A DNA stretch of 64,000 bases from assembly GCF_905147045.1 (NCBI RefSeq), contig NC_065888.1, positions 6,205,001-6,269,000 on the forward strand, read 5' to 3'. Numbering within the stretch: the stretch's first letter is position 1; the number at the start of each line of letters is the position of its first letter. The notes below the pieces were generated by a model, which saw only the letters and a program-made list of their open reading frames with translations, made no database searches and was not told where the DNA came from. Shown here piece after piece: positions 22,819 to 35,253 of this stretch. The DNA comes from Nymphalis io. Taxonomy: Eukaryota; Arthropoda; Insecta; Lepidoptera; Nymphalidae. The translations under genes were made by a program, and so were the position numbers.

Positions 22819-23729
22819 ATATGGTGTAATAAAGTAAGCGTCTTTTAAATAATTGTATTCAGTTTCATTAACGAAATACAACGAGAAATTTGTAAGACTG
22901 CGGGAAAAACGATACACATATTACATTATTCTTATCTATAGTTACTGCACTTTATAACGAAACAAAAATTCAACAAAACCCAAAAACCCTCAATTATTAA
23001 CTAATCTGATTTATTTATAGATTAACATGTCTGACGATTGATCTTCACGTTTTCATTATCAATGATTTCCTTTAAGGTTTAAATGACTCATGAAGTCATA
23101 AGACCACCTTTTTTATATATAAATCCGAGAATTATATCTTCAAGTATATCTAAATTGTAATAGGTTATTTCAATTTATCGTGCATGCATTGCGTATATGC
23201 ATCATCATTCCATTAAGGGTTGCTATAAATTCATTCGGATCCAGTAGATTTTGGTACGCATTGCAGTGCTAACGTGTATCAACGTTAATTGTCATTTATT
23301 ACGGCAAGGAATGCGCCCGTCTGAAGTGGCTCTTCGTGTTACCGGCTTCATACCTCAGAACAATTAATACTGTAAAAATGGCATTTGCTAAGTGCGGTTT
23401 TTTCATTACATTATTTATAAAGTAATAGCAATTTGTAACTGAATAATCGAAATATTTTCAGTAAATATTTTCAAGTTATTTCGGTTAATTTGATTTTAAA
23501 GGAACTAAAATGATTTAATGATTTTTATTTTATTGAATAAATTCATTGTGAGTGATTCAATGTTAAATTTAAGAAATATTATACTATCAAATATTATATA
23601 ATCCATTTGTAAAGATGAATAAGAATGGAAAATAAGGTGATTTGTCACTCGCTGTGTAAATACTTCTTGATATCTTCGCCACTTGTAAATTACTTTTAGT
23701 TATTCTATTTTATTTTTATTATATTTAAT
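22819..23729. other. Noncoding DNA
   Basis: AT-rich except for 23170-23370, which is unique and balanced in composition. No gene. Confidence 0.45.
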
Positions 23730-24017
23730 AAGTCGAGATGGCCCAGTGGTAAGAACGCGTGAATATTAACCGATGAACGTGGGTTCAAACCCGGTCAAGC
23801 ACCTCTGAATTTACATGTGCTTAATTTCTGTTTGTAATTCATCTCGTGCTTTTCGGTGAAGGAAAACTAATTTCATCGAAATTCTGCCACATGTGTATTC
23901 CACCAACCCGCACTGGAGCAGCGTGGTGGAATAAGCTCCAAACCTTCTCCTCAAAAAAAAGGGAGAGGAGGCCTTAGCCCAGCAGTGGGACATTTACAGG
24001 CTGTTACTGTACTGTAC
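23730..24017 (+). mobile_element. SINE-B copy with internal deletion
   Basis: The A box ('gatggcccagtggtaagaac') and B box ('gggttcaaacccggtcaag') are present and the tail is complete. About 26 bases present in other copies ('ggaaacctgcatgtgtc' and flanks) are missing near 23868. The 12-bp 'tattctatttta' at 23701-23712 recurs at 24018-24029 and probably marks the target duplication, with extra T/A-rich bases before the head. Confidence 0.85.
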
Positions 24018-24221
24018 TATTCTATTTTAATGGTTATAATTTCTTACCTGCTTCTAAGGGATTATATTAGAAGGAAATAAATCTACCACTAAAGGCGTAA
24101 AACTATTTTTCTCTAAGCTTATTTGAGCAGTGATCGTTTACCACTAAAAGTTTTTTTTTATAAAAATTAAAAACCGACTTCGGTGTTATACCAATTCAAA
24201 GCAAATCAATTTAGATACTAG

Positions 24222-24405
24222 TTTCCGTCTTCAGCTCCACCCGCGTTTGAGGAAGCGGTGTGCAGGTCTTAGGTACTCTATGTCCTTTTCCGTTCCCATA
24301 ACAACGTGTATCCAAAATTTCATGATAAGGTGAGTAGTTAGGACGTAAAAACGTAACATACAAAATGATTATCGCATTTATAATATTAGTTAAGATGAAA
24401 ACAGA
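24222..24405 (+). repeat. Repeat E copy
   Basis: Contains 'ctccacccgcgtttgagg', 'actctatgtccttttccg', 'aaaatttcatgataagg' and 'cgcatttataatattag'. The same order of motifs occurs at 38.1 kb and, split by the LTR element, at 60.4 and 63.9 kb. I recognise it as a common lepidopteran interspersed repeat but cannot name its class. Confidence 0.6.
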
Positions 24406-25121
24406 CTACAAGGTAACTGACTAGATATTGTAAATTTTATCTTGAAGTGTATATGCAGCCCAATTTTTGGTGTCTTATTTTTTATATGTGTGAATTAATT
24501 GAAATAGTACGTACGCTCAAATGTAAAATTACATCATAATAAAATTAATCATAATTTTCTTCAATTCGCGTCTCAAATTATCACCATGGCGACGCCTACG
24601 CCATCTCTCGTCAGTTCATTAACTTTTTCGCATGTTTCACGCAACGGTACAATTTATAAGAGTATTGAAAATAAGAAAACATCTTTATTAAATAAAAAAG
24701 TTTCCGAAAGCGTAAATCAGGTTATAAATATTAATACTGATCGATTTAAAGCAATTAATTTATGAAAACAACAAAGTAAAAAAAAACCTGTCATTAAAAT
24801 ATTATTCTTTTTACAGATTAAAATTTTTAAACGACTTCAATTTGTCTTTCTATATTAAGCTTAAAAGAATTAAGCACGTTAAACACAGACACTATTGGCG
24901 TGAAAAAAATTTAATTGAATACAGCTTTATATACATATTATATAAATTAATAATTTAAGGAGTGAAGCAGAAACCAGAAACTTGCTCGTTTCTCATCAGC
25001 AATAATAATAGTCAGGTTAGTTAAAGATCTTACCTCAACACATGATACTGTTCAAAATCAAAAACAAAGTTACAGCCGATACAATACCGATATATACAAG
25101 GCAAATATGCAATGAATAGTC
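24406..25121. other. AT-rich noncoding DNA
   Basis: No gene or repeat recognised; a slightly GC-richer spot lies at 24570-24650. Confidence 0.5.
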
Positions 25122-25275
25122 TCACAAGGGACATAACATCTAAATTCCCAAGGTTGGTGGCGCATTGCAATGTAAGCGATGGTTAACAGTACTTACAGTG
25201 CCAATGTCTAAGGGCGTTGGTAACCACTTACTTAGGTGGCCCATATGCTCTTTCGCCTACCTATACTATAAAAAA
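25122..25275 (+). mobile_element. SINE-A, 5'-truncated
   Basis: Begins 'cacaagggacataacatct', then 'cccaaggttggtggcgcatt', the tail 'ccacttacttaggtggccc' (a small change in the usual motif), and a short poly(A). Confidence 0.85.
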
Positions 25276-25809
25276 GTTATTACTACTCGTAAGAGATAAC
25301 TGTATTATGGATGGCCTTGTATAGTGAATGGAAAACATTAATTATAACATTTTTTTTTGCTATAATATTATCGGTACAGATTCGTCGCATTCGCTTGTAA
25401 CTCGCATCGCATCGTCATGTTTCGTGAAAAATCTCCGCAATAAATCTTTATTGCCGTGTTGTTTGCGCCGCATTATTTGTGCCGCTCTACAATTTTCCTT
25501 CCTCTGACGACTTCATTTTTTCCCTGCTCATATGAAGACATTGCTGATTTGCACATTTTTTATTGATTTTTTTACGGTTATTTTAATCACGCGGAAATAA
25601 ATGTTGAAATCATAATAAACGGAATGCTCATAAAAAATAAACAAACAAGTCGTTCCAATGTAATATTTGTGAAAAATAATAACGTTTTTATACGTGTTTA
25701 CTATTTTAGCACACAAAACTTTCAAATGTCGGATATATTCAATTATTTGCAGAGACAGACAAACGTTACAATGACGATGGACAACAGGTGCATTTTTGTC
25801 TCTAATGTA
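25276..25809. other. AT-rich noncoding DNA
   Basis: Unique sequence, somewhat balanced at 25380-25520. Two short AT-driven frames near 25530-25820 have no recognisable content. Confidence 0.45.
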
Positions 25810-26062
25810 TTTTTAATAAAATAGGTAGGCAGACGGGCTGATGGACCACCTGAAAGTAAATGGTCTCTATCGTCCATAGACAATGGTGCTATAAGAAATA
25901 TTAACTATCCCTCGCTAATGTTCCACCAACCTTGGGAACTAATATGCTATGTTCTTTACGTCTGTAGCCACTGGCTCACTCACCGTTCTAACACAACGAC
26001 AATAAGTATTGCTGTTTGGCGGTTGAATAAATATTGTGATGATTTGGTGCTACCTGGCTTGC
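25810..26062 (-). mobile_element. SINE-A copy, host of the R1-like LINE insertion
   Basis: Inverted SINE-A from 'aataggtaggcagacggg' to 'ggtgctacctggcttgc'. It is diverged from the consensus of the window. The last 17 bp are the left target duplication of the LINE at 26063-27297. After the right copy (27298-27314) SINE similarity fades. Confidence 0.8.
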
Positions 26063-27297
26063 TTGAGGGTCTCTGTCACAAAAACAGAGGCCCTCCTATT
26101 CCACGGTCCACGTCAGGGTCCCCCTCGAGGGGTCTAGCACCGTCCAGGGGACGGTGATTAAGGTGCAAGCCCAGATGAGGTATCTGGGCCTGATCCTGGA
26201 CGGAAGATGGAGCTTCAGGCAGCATTTTGTCCAACTCAGCCCGAAGCTCATAAGCGCTGCTGCTGCCCTGGGCCGCCTCCTACCCAATGTAGGAGGGCCG
26301 AAAACACTATGTCGGCGCTTATACGCTCGCGTGGTACACTCCATAGTGTTGTACGGTGCACCCATTTGGGTGGATGCTCTCACCACTCGTAACAGAGCTT
26401 TTCTGCGGAGGCCGCAAAGAGTCATAGCGGTGAGAGCGATACGTGGGTACCGTACGGTGTCATGGACGGCAGCGACACTACTCGCGAGCGATCCGCCCTG
26501 GGAACTCCAGGCAGAGGTGCTTGCGGAAGTGCACCGGTTCCGGGTGGAAACGAGGTCAAGCGGCGTCCGTCCAGGATCGGCGGAGGTTGAGCGAGTCAGG
26601 GCCCTAGCCCAGCGAGCCTTGATTCGTAGGTGGGAGGAGGACCTGAGGTCCCCCTCGTCAGGCCTAGTGACAGTGGAGGCGGTCCGCCCCCACTTGAATC
26701 GCTGGGTGGAACGGAGTCACGGCACACTCACATTCAGGCTGACGCAGGTACTTACCGGACACGGTTGTTTCGGTAAGTACCTGCACCGGATAGCGAGGCG
26801 GGAGGTGACACCCTCCTGCCATGAGTGTGGTGCGCCTTCGGACACAGCGTGTCACACTCTGATGGAATGTGCTGCTTGGGGACCTCAGCGCCTGTCCCTG
26901 GCGGCCTTAGTCGGTGAAGACCTCTCGCTGCCGAGTGTGATAAATGCCATGCTTGGTAGCGAGAGGTGCTGGTTGGAGACGGTCTCCTTCTGCAAAAATG
27001 TCATGTCGCAGAAGGATGCAGCGGAGCGGGAGCGTGAGGAGAGGGCCTCCGCTTCGCCGAAGAAGGCGCATCTTCTCCTCCCGCCCTAAGTGTTGCCGGG
27101 GTTAGGGGGTCTTTGTACCCTGAGAACCCCCTAGGATTTGGAGGCCTGCAGAGGCGGGCCAACCGTCGGGGCGTCACGGTAGTATGCGCAAGCGATCCCG
27201 TGACGCCCCTCGAATAGGCGGTGTGGGTACCGCTGGTTTTTTAGTGGGTATTCCGGCACACACTCGGCGCCGGCGAGTCCCAAATACCCTACATAAA
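26063..27297 (+). mobile_element. 5'-truncated R1-clade LINE insertion, 17-bp target duplication
   Basis: A GC-rich island in AT-rich DNA, bounded by perfect 17-bp copies of 'ggtgctacctggcttgc' at 26046-26062 and 27298-27314. It contains the C-terminal end of an RT ORF, then about 205 bp of 3' untranslated sequence ending 'cctacataaa' without a long poly(A). Most of the element (gag-like ORF, endonuclease, catalytic RT core) is missing, as expected from incomplete reverse transcription. Confidence 0.92.
26083..27089 (+). pseudogene. R1-clade ORF2 C-terminus (RT thumb and CCHC region)
   Basis: The frame 26154-27089 starts within the protein; there is no true start codon. It reads 'MRYLGLILDGRWSFRQHF' (RT, after the catalytic centre), then 'LYARVVHSIVLYGAPIW' (thumb), and 'LTGHGCFGKYLHRI'. 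These are followed by a zinc motif C222-X2-C225-X8-H234-X4-C239 (counted from 26154), typical of R1-clade ORF2, and a charged tail. Upstream, the RT segment 'KTEALLFHGPRQGPPRG' lies in another frame that meets a TAG near 26133. A frameshift around 26128-26136 therefore separates it from the downstream part. It cannot encode an active enzyme. The clade call rests on the CCHC spacing and the 'GHG.FG.YL' context. Confidence 0.88.
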
Positions 27298-27314
27298 GGT
27301 GCTACCTGGCTTGC
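27298..27314. repeat. Right target-site duplication of the R1-like LINE
   Basis: A perfect second copy of 'ggtgctacctggcttgc' (first copy 26046-26062). Confidence 0.95.
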
Positions 27315-28206
27315 ACGATTCATACTATATTTGATATAATATGCTAATGTTTTTTATATAAATAAAATAGAAGGTAAGGTTTGTATATATATTTTTAAAT
27401 GATAACAAAAATACTGTATTCAAGTATTGATTTGGATCTTATTTGTTTTTGTATTGCATTTTTTTAGACATTTATTATGTCAACGTGGTCTATGAGAAAA
27501 AATACCGTCTATAAATACTCCGTTCCGAAAACTATAGCAACAATGCTATTCTATGGTGATATTCTATGTTGATGCGTGTATTCTTGAAATATAATAATTA
27601 TTTATTATGGTCAATGGTTATATTACTTTATGATATTACGATCATTTTATGCGTTTAACATAAACGCTTTAACGCATTAACGCTTGCAGGCGTTGCCAGC
27701 CTTTCAGGAAAAAGTAGACCCTTTTCGTGAAGGTTTCTATGTAATACAGATCCGGAAAATTGCCGATGAAAGCTGGTCTTACAAAATGGCTGTGCGAGGT
27801 AGGAGATACAAGATTGTATGTAATGATATTTACTAAATATATTATATTAGACGATCCTTTGTCAAATCAATCTCTTTATTTAACACGTTTTGGCTGCATT
27901 ATATATATGGATGTATAATGTTCATATTATTGAAGCAAGCCTAATAGAGTCCAACCTCTCCCTAAGCGTTGTCCGTAACACCTGCTGCGGTCGCACATAG
28001 GCTGGCCGTTCTGTCAGCCTGTCTACTTGTCGTGGATAATATACATAGACCCGAGACAGATTTATATATAATTCTCAAGTATTATATTCATTCGTATTGT
28101 AATCATTGTTTTTATTATATTTTAGTATTTCTTTATTCAAAGCAATTATGTATTAGCAGTAAAAATAATAGTGGTATAAAAAAGAAACAAATTATAATAT
28201 AGTTAC
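27315..28206. other. Noncoding DNA
   Basis: AT-rich with a few balanced patches (27680-27800, 27950-28045). No gene or element assigned. Confidence 0.45.
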
Positions 28207-28474
28207 ACCGAAGTGATAGCTCAGTGATTATAAGACGAGAATCTTAATCGATGATTCCAAGTTCAAACCCGGCACAATAGCACTTTTGAATTTTCATGTG
28301 CTTAATTTGTGCTTATAATTTATCTCGTGCTCAGGTGTGAAAGAAAACATGCATTTAGTGGATGAAAGTCAACCTGCATTGGAGCAACATTTTGAAGTAA
28401 GTTCCAAGCCTTCTCCTCAATAAGGAGAGGAGGCCTAAGTTCAGCAGTGGTACATTAACATTTGTTATTTGTTA
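28207..28474 (+). mobile_element. SINE-B, old copy
   Basis: The head has a diverged A box ('gtgatagctcagtgattata') and a B box ('agttcaaacccggcac'). The body is recognisable ('ttctcctcaataaggagagg') and the tail is mutated ('agttcagcagtggtacatta'). Confidence 0.75.
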
Positions 28475-28556
28475 CTTTTACTGTTATATAGCTAAAATCT
28501 ATTTTTCCTTACAAAAATACTCCCTTATGTTTGATTTTTAATATTTTATACTACAT

Positions 28557-28817
28557 GGTATAGTGGCTAAATCGCACGAATTTTAACGGAATATTACTGC
28601 TTTAAGTTCAAGCAAGCACCAATAAGATTCAATGTGCTTAATTTGTGTTTAGACTTTATCTCTTGGTGGGCAACAGCGTGACAATCTGCATGTGTCGGAT
28701 AAAATGCCACCGCATGTGTACGCATTAACCCGTATTGGAGCAGTGTAGTGGAATAAGCTACAAAGCTTTTGCTCGAGAGGTGCTCTGCCCAGCAGTGAGA
28801 CATTTGCAGGCTATACT
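28557..28817 (+). mobile_element. SINE-B, old copy
   Basis: Body motifs 'caatgtgcttaatttgtg', 'cccgtattggagcagtgtag' and tail 'gcccagcagtgagacattt' are clear; the head is strongly mutated. It lies about 80 bp after another old SINE-B in the same orientation. Confidence 0.75.
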
Positions 28818-28959
28818 TTGAATATTTTTATTAGAATACGCTTTTCACTATAGTAGTACTGATGCTCCTATTCTCCATTTTAACAAGCTTATGTATGTGC
28901 TATAATAAACCTATGAGGCGAAACATCTTACTTGCAATTTAGGATATTTGACATTTAAT

Positions 28960-29060
28960 TTTTGAATGCGCCTTCACTAAGATGTTATTTGCTTTCTACC
29001 TGTTATTACATTGGCTCATAATATAAAACCAAATACAGCAAAACATTGCTGTTGAGTATT
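28960..29060 (-). mobile_element. Degenerate SINE-A fragment
   Basis: The series 'cctgttattacattggctca', 'caaatacagcaaaacattgc' follows the inverted SINE-A order with many changes. Confidence 0.35.
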
Positions 29061-29844
29061 TTCTTAATTAAACACTATATCTCAAAAACATTATGCAAAG
29101 TCTACCATCAATTAAATATAAAAAAGGTCTTATATACATTTTGCATGTAAATTACGAGAAAAGATAATTACGGCCGTACGCAACCCTTTGGGTCAACGAC
29201 ATTCTAAATTAGAAAAGTTGGAACTCCACGCCTGTAGTCGCTGAGTTCGTAAAAATGCCATCTCGCGACAGGAGAAATTTTAATTGGATACACAATACTT
29301 TCAAACTTCATTCAGTGATAGACAAAGGTTAAATTAAACTTTTTTTGCTTCGGAAATGGCTATAAAAAAGAGGGGTTTTGAATATTATATACCTTTGGTA
29401 AATACTTAAGCTCTAAGCTAATCCCTTAACAAATTTTATTTTGCGAATATTTTATAAGAATATCATCATGATAATTATAAAGGCAATAATCGTACAGATT
29501 CTACTATAATTATATTGTATATAATTAAAGTAAAGGCAACCAAATGATTATGAGATATTATATATTTAAGGAAGACTGCACCTTAATCTTTATCGGATGG
29601 CTCTTATTGATATTTCCTTCTTTACGGGTGTCATATAAAATGGAATTTGAAAGCTTTCTTGGTCCTTGGATTGATAAGTTATTCTACCGACAAACACAAA
29701 CATATTTAAAAATGATTATTATTATAGTGTTATTAATTTTAGCTCTGGAACTAATTTACGCATTACAATAAAACGAATGAGTATTTTTGCAATGAAGGTC
29801 GTTTTTTATATGGTTTTAATAGTGAAGAGGAAAGTATATAAGTT
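29061..29844. other. AT-rich noncoding DNA
   Basis: A 75-codon frame at 29544-29771 predicts two hydrophobic stretches, but AT-rich codons give such residues by chance and no family is recognised. Nothing else seen. Confidence 0.4.
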
Positions 29845-30124
29845 ACGTGGTGGTGTAATACCACTTATGCAAGCCGCCTGAGTAGATACTACGCACTCGT
29901 CATATATTCTACCACCAGACGACAATACTTCGTGCTGTTGTATTCCAGTTTGAAGGGTGAGTGAGCCAGTGAAGCTGCAGGCACAAGGGACATTAAATCC
30001 TAGATATCAATGTAGGTAGCACGTTGGCGATGTAAGTGATGGTTAATATTTATTATAATGGTAAAGTCTCTGGACGCTGGTGACCTCTTACCGTCAGGTG
30101 GTCTACTTGTCAGTGTACCTACCT
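29845..30124 (+). mobile_element. SINE-A, decayed full-length copy
   Basis: 5' end 'tggtggtgtaataccac', body 'gaagggtgagtgagccagtg', tail 'ctcttaccgtcaggtggtc' and 'gtgtacctacctaaaa'. Many substitutions; the poly(A) is nearly lost. Confidence 0.8.
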
Positions 30125-31422
30125 AAAATTCTGCGTTTCTCACACTTAACAGCATTTATAAGGTTTAATGTACTACACCTCGCCAAAAGTATAAAAATAT
30201 GTATCACAAGCTTTAAGCCATTAAAATCAAACCGACATCCAAAACTCGACGAAATTTCTTATTACGAAATCCTGTAGAAAATTTCTAGAATTCCTAAAAT
30301 CCGGCTAAATTGGATAGGTAACAAGTTGAAAGTGCAGAGTAGTAATGAACGGCATTCCCCACATTCCTGGATACGAAGACATAGCAGGTGGGAGTTTATT
30401 GGATTTCGCCTTTCTTGCGTTTTCCCAAGATTTTATTGAGTTCAGACGGAGTTTTACTCCCATCCTTTGATATTTGTTTTTATTCTGAAATGTTTTGTTG
30501 TAATATCAGATCGCAAAGAGATGTGTAGCGTTACCCGTATAATAAACTAATATATATAAATACGCCCGCCCGCTTCGCTAGGTGTGAATAAAAAATATAT
30601 ACATTGCGTTGTATATAAAATATATAATACTTATGAGATTAATTTGAATTTACCTTCATTTTAAATTTCATTTGTTTAGTCATTTGAATACACATTAAAA
30701 TTTATATTATATATATTAATACAATACAAATTAGTTGCAATAAATAATGTTTAAAAGTATAGTTTACAATACAAATACATTGTTTAATAAAGTTGAAACT
30801 TTGTATTAAGACGCTGGCGTTATAAACTTTTATAGCGAGGTTTAAGTGATCAGCAAGTAAGCACAATATTAGAAATACTGATATAAAATACATAGTTATT
30901 AAAAAAATACAAAAACCTGACAATCAGTTTTCAAAAGCATTCCGTTTTGAAGCATAAAATATTTTTTAATTATTATATTAAATCTATTTGGAGTTTTGTA
31001 AATAAACCCTTCTATTTTAAAATAATAATAACTATGTCAATAAAAGGACGGTCACGAATTTATCGTATTTTGTTTTTGTTAACATGAATTTTGTAAATAG
31101 TGTCAATACAAACACATGAGGCATTTATAGGTGCTAGCTTGACTCATATACCATAATAGTCACATTCTTCGTTTCAAATATCAAAAGAATATCATAAAGC
31201 AATTAAAATAATCTCTCAATCACAATTGAGTTATATAGGGTTTTATATGTGAAAACCTGCCTACAGAATAACTGGCAAAAGAAACTGAGCGGTGTTTTTA
31301 ACCAAATTACATAATGGCTTAAAAAACAATTCAAGAAATCTTATTCAATATAATAAACTAATTTTATTCTTGTTTTTTATTTGTTAGATGAAATACAGTC
31401 ACAAATTATATATTCCCCATCC
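30125..31422. other. Noncoding DNA
   Basis: A short 'acgcccgcccgcttcgctag' at 30562-30581 resembles the GC-rich end of common lepidopteran repeats. The rest is AT-rich and without genes. Confidence 0.45.
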
Positions 31423-31535
31423 AGAAACATTGGAGCAGAGTGGAGACACCTCAACCTTCCAAGCCTCAAATCCAAACCTTCTCCTCCATATGAGACGGAT
31501 GCTTTGCCCAGCGAGTGGGACATTAATTACGTCAT
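31423..31535 (+). mobile_element. SINE-B 3' fragment
   Basis: 'cattggagcagagtggaga', 'ccaaaccttctcctccatat' and 'tgcccagcgagtgggacatt' follow the plus-sense body and tail. Confidence 0.65.
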
Positions 31536-31754
31536 GATAATACTTGACTAATACTTGACTTGTAGACGAACAACAACCGTACAAGTCGTTAGTAAGATAA
31601 GTCTAAAACTTGGTACCATATAAGTTATAAGTAACACGACAGTATTTCTCTCGGGAGTAGTTCGTGTGATTAAGAGTCCAAAGTATCGATCAGCTTTTAG
31701 TCGACTTACATTATAAAACGAAGTAACAGCCTACATACGTCATACTGCTGAGCG

Positions 31755-31915
31755 AGGCATTCTCCTTTTAAGAAGTTAATAAACAGGTATATACATGAGG
31801 CAGATTTTCTTTAACAACAAAGCGCAAAATATTATAAATACAAATTGAGCACATGAAAATCCAGTAAATCCCGTACTTTCCCTAGAGGTATTCTAACCAC
31901 TGGGCCATTAAGGCT
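31755..31915 (-). mobile_element. SINE-B head fragment
   Basis: Inverted motifs: 'caaattgagcacatgaaaat', 'cccgtactttccctagagg' and A-box region 'ctaaccactgggccattaag'. Minus-sense 5' half. Confidence 0.65.
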
Positions 31916-32264
31916 CAATTGACTCACACATAATTGAATAATAAACACATTTCGATACGATAGGACGTACGTAGAACATTTTTACGAACAAATTATCGCC
32001 AAGCAACAACATGTTGTTTCAGTTTCGCTGGCTAATTGACGAACAAAAACGCATTCACTATTAAAGCCGATTATACTTAATACATACAAATTTCGCACAA
32101 TTTCATTGTCTGATAATACCAAATTGGTTCAGGATTGCATAATTTATATACGGATTTTAATTAAGAGTGTTTAGCAATTAGCCTTGCGGTCTGAAGGATG
32201 AGTGTTAATGTTAATTATAGGTTCATACAATTTAGGTCATAGTTGGTAATGAACTAGAACTTTT
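31916..32264. other. Noncoding DNA
   Basis: No gene or repeat recognised. Confidence 0.4.
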
Positions 32265-32466
32265 CACTGGTGGTATGGCTTTGTGTAAGCTCGTCTGGGT
32301 AGGAACCGTCCACTTATCAGATATTCAACCACAAAACAGCAGTACTTGGTATTGTTACGTTCTGATTTGAATTAGTGTTTTGTGAAAAATTACAGTGTAA
32401 TTACAGGTACAAGGGACATAACATCTTAGTTCCCAAGGTTGGTGGCGCTTTTGCGATGCAAGCGAA
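32265..32466 (+). mobile_element. SINE-A copy lacking its 3' tail
   Basis: Good 5' end ('cactggtggtatggctttgt', 'aagctcgtctgggtaggaac') and body to 'ggcgcttttgcgatgcaagc'. The 'ccatcaggtgg' tail is missing and replaced by A/G-rich sequence. The body carries a small inserted stretch around 32375-32390. Confidence 0.85.
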
Positions 32467-34819
32467 ATGGAAAAATGAAATGGCGAAATAAAAATGGTAA
32501 CAGAAATGCAATTTAAACGAGATTGATAGTTTTCTTAATATTCAAAGGTGAACAGTTATATCAAGACAGCCTTATTGTATCTACCATGGCCTCTTGTCTA
32601 GAGGTCATTAAAATACTTATGATAATTTTTAAACTATTTGGATATAAATTATAAATATATAAATATTAATATATTTACCCCTATAGATCATTGCCGCGTT
32701 TGTACGTCCTTCTGCCACATTCTATTAACTCTGAATCGAGACTCAAAATAGAAGAAAGTGTGTACTCAAAGATTTTTATTTAATTTACGATTAAGGCAGA
32801 CGTTCAAATTTCCTCGACATATTTTTATTCACCACATAGCTATGATTTGTAAGTATATATTTTGCACTTAATTTTTTTTATATAAATCTGATCCTGAACC
32901 AACGACCTTCGTTTGTAATCCATTTGTCAAACCCACCAAGCCATTACGACTCTCCATCAACGTAAATGACTCTATCATTATAAAATGTCCATTATACCAA
33001 GACTCGTTGAATACTACATCGTTACTGAGATCGCAGTTACAGTTCTAAATCCATAAAAACCAAAATCCAGTTCTTAATGTATTCAAATTACGACCGCGAT
33101 GGAACCAGAAAATTTCTTTATCCCTTTTTATTCCATAATCCACTCGTTATCTTAAAGATAATATTTAGAGAAGAAAGAATAGCAGAAGTTCTATTATTCA
33201 ATGTAATTTGTAATATTTTTTATATATCTGTTTAAATATATAATTGTTTTTGTTAGAAGCATCTGTTGATAATAAGGGTTACAATTATTAATTATAACGA
33301 TAAACAAACAAAACTACTGTAGATCTATATTATTTTTGAGAAAAAATATCTTGTCGTTTATGACCGGTATATTATGCCCAATCTCACTTTTTGATGCGTT
33401 AAAACGTTATAATTATTATAGCCAATGTAACATTTAATTACTTTCTAATATTCCATAATCATATTTTGTGGTTAGTTTCAAGTTAGTCTTAAATAATAGT
33501 TCAAGGGACTCGAAAAGTTTTCATTAAATTCGAGTGGACCGAGAGACAAACGTTTAACATACCCATCTAATACTAAACATTAGAAACAACAAATTATATA
33601 CATAAATTTAATTTTATTTGCCTATTTCATGTTTGTTATAATATTTAAATATTACGTAATAGCTCCTTTGTTATTTGATTAAAATATATTAATAAAACCT
33701 TTTTGGTCATTATTGATGTTTTTTTTTCGTACTGCGTCATATACATATACACTTATCATGTAGTACTAAGCAAGAAATAACAACGTTATTTCAGAAAATT
33801 GTATCATCCAATCACGCATATGAAATCTCAGGCACAACAACTCGTATAAAATAAGCATTATTTGTGAAAAAATAACGACGACACATACATGGATAGCAAC
33901 ACGACTCAACTTCCGAACGAACAATTGTCGCGAACTCCCCCATCGCGCCATTGACGCGATTCACAATGCACACCAAATTTGCATGTAGATACCGTTCAAT
34001 GTACCAACAATACAGTTTCAAACAAACCTATGGATAGCTTCGTATAACTAGATACGGAGTTTAAACTGCTGTTGACTCATAAAGTTGATAAAGTTTATTT
34101 ACATTACGGAAGGATAATTTTCATAATAGTCGTTCTCTTGTCTTTTTAAATGCCGACAATTCTCAGTAATATATATATAGGTTATACGTGATAGATAAAT
34201 ATGTTGTACGTGTCTTGATCCGTCGAATAAAATTAATAGTTGATTTTAGTTCTTCAAACGATAAAATATTTTAGCACAATAAGATTGCTTTATGAAGCAG
34301 CAGGTTTGATCAGGGCACCTGAAAGAATTTACTTTATGGAAAGTTATTATCTTCGCACATATTTGTCTTTATAATAAATATGACAGCCTGTAGTTTTAAA
34401 TCGGATAAAGGTTACTCGAATAGTATTTAAATGATTTATTTTAAAATAAAGCACATTACGTCAATTTACTATTTTTATTAAATATTCTTAACTAACGTAG
34501 CTTTATAAAGTAAAATTTAGTAAATTTATTAATTTTTTTTGCTGTTTAACGCAAAAAACAAACAATAAGGGTAGTTTTAAAGCAGAAGAACCTGTGCAAT
34601 AGTACCACATTCTTCTCGTACAGTTTTAAAATTAAACGACGAAGTGTAAGTGTTGATGTACATAACGCTAAAGCTTTCTAGTGGGGTGGGCATCCTTGAT
34701 TAACGAAGTCTATCATGATCCAAAATAATTCCTCATGTCTGGCAAAGCCATCAAAACTACTTTTAGGCAATAATACAGGAGAAAACCTCTGAGAATTTCT
34801 TGATAGAAAAAATCAATAA
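32467..34819. other. Mostly AT-rich noncoding DNA
   Basis: No gene. A tRNA-like scrap may lie at 32890-32955 ('ctgaaccaacgaccttcg'), too weak to call. A balanced, unique block at 33880-34030 (containing 'atttgcat') and another at 34600-34760 are unassigned. Confidence 0.4.
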
Positions 34820-34895
34820 CTTTTACCTGGCTCGACCCTGCACTTACGACCAGAACCTCTGCAGCCTTGTAAGCTAAACACTAGATAACATAGTA
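34820..34895 (-). mobile_element. SINE-C head fragment
   Basis: Read on the minus strand it shows the tRNA-like head order 'tatctagtgtttagcttac', 'aaggctgcagaggttctgg' and 'gtaagtgcagggtcgagcc'. Decayed. Confidence 0.45.
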
Positions 34896-35004
34896 TAGTT
34901 TAGTAGGGTAAATTTATAGACCTTTGAAAATACAGATGTTGTAAGCCGATAAAAAACTGAAAATACCCTATTAATGTTAACCCATTAAACTATGGAGATA
35001 ATCA

Positions 35005-35253
35005 TTTTTTAATAGTATCAGTAGGCGAACGAGTATATGGGCCACCTGATAGTTTATGGTCCAGGCCCATTGACATTGACATTGTAAGAAATGTTTATCA
35101 TCGCTTACATGCCTTTGTGCCTGTAATTACACTTGTTTCACTCACCCTTCAAACCGAAAAACAACAATACCGAGTACTGCTGTTTTGCGATAGAATATAT
35201 GATGATTGGGTGGTATCTACCCTGACGGGCTTGCGAAAAGCCCTACCACCAGT
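35005..35253 (-). mobile_element. SINE-A, internally deleted copy
   Basis: Inverted tail 'gggccacctgatagtttatg', body 'tgtgcctgtaattacacttg', end 'agccctaccaccagt'. Around 35110 the 'gccaccaaccttgggaac' segment found in other copies is missing. Confidence 0.85.

Noticed and set aside
29544..29771. Small membrane protein of 75 residues
   Set aside because: AT-rich codons produce hydrophobic runs by chance. There is no family resemblance and no supporting signals.
32880..32960. tRNA-like SINE head
   Set aside because: A loose resemblance to an inverted B box without a body or tail.
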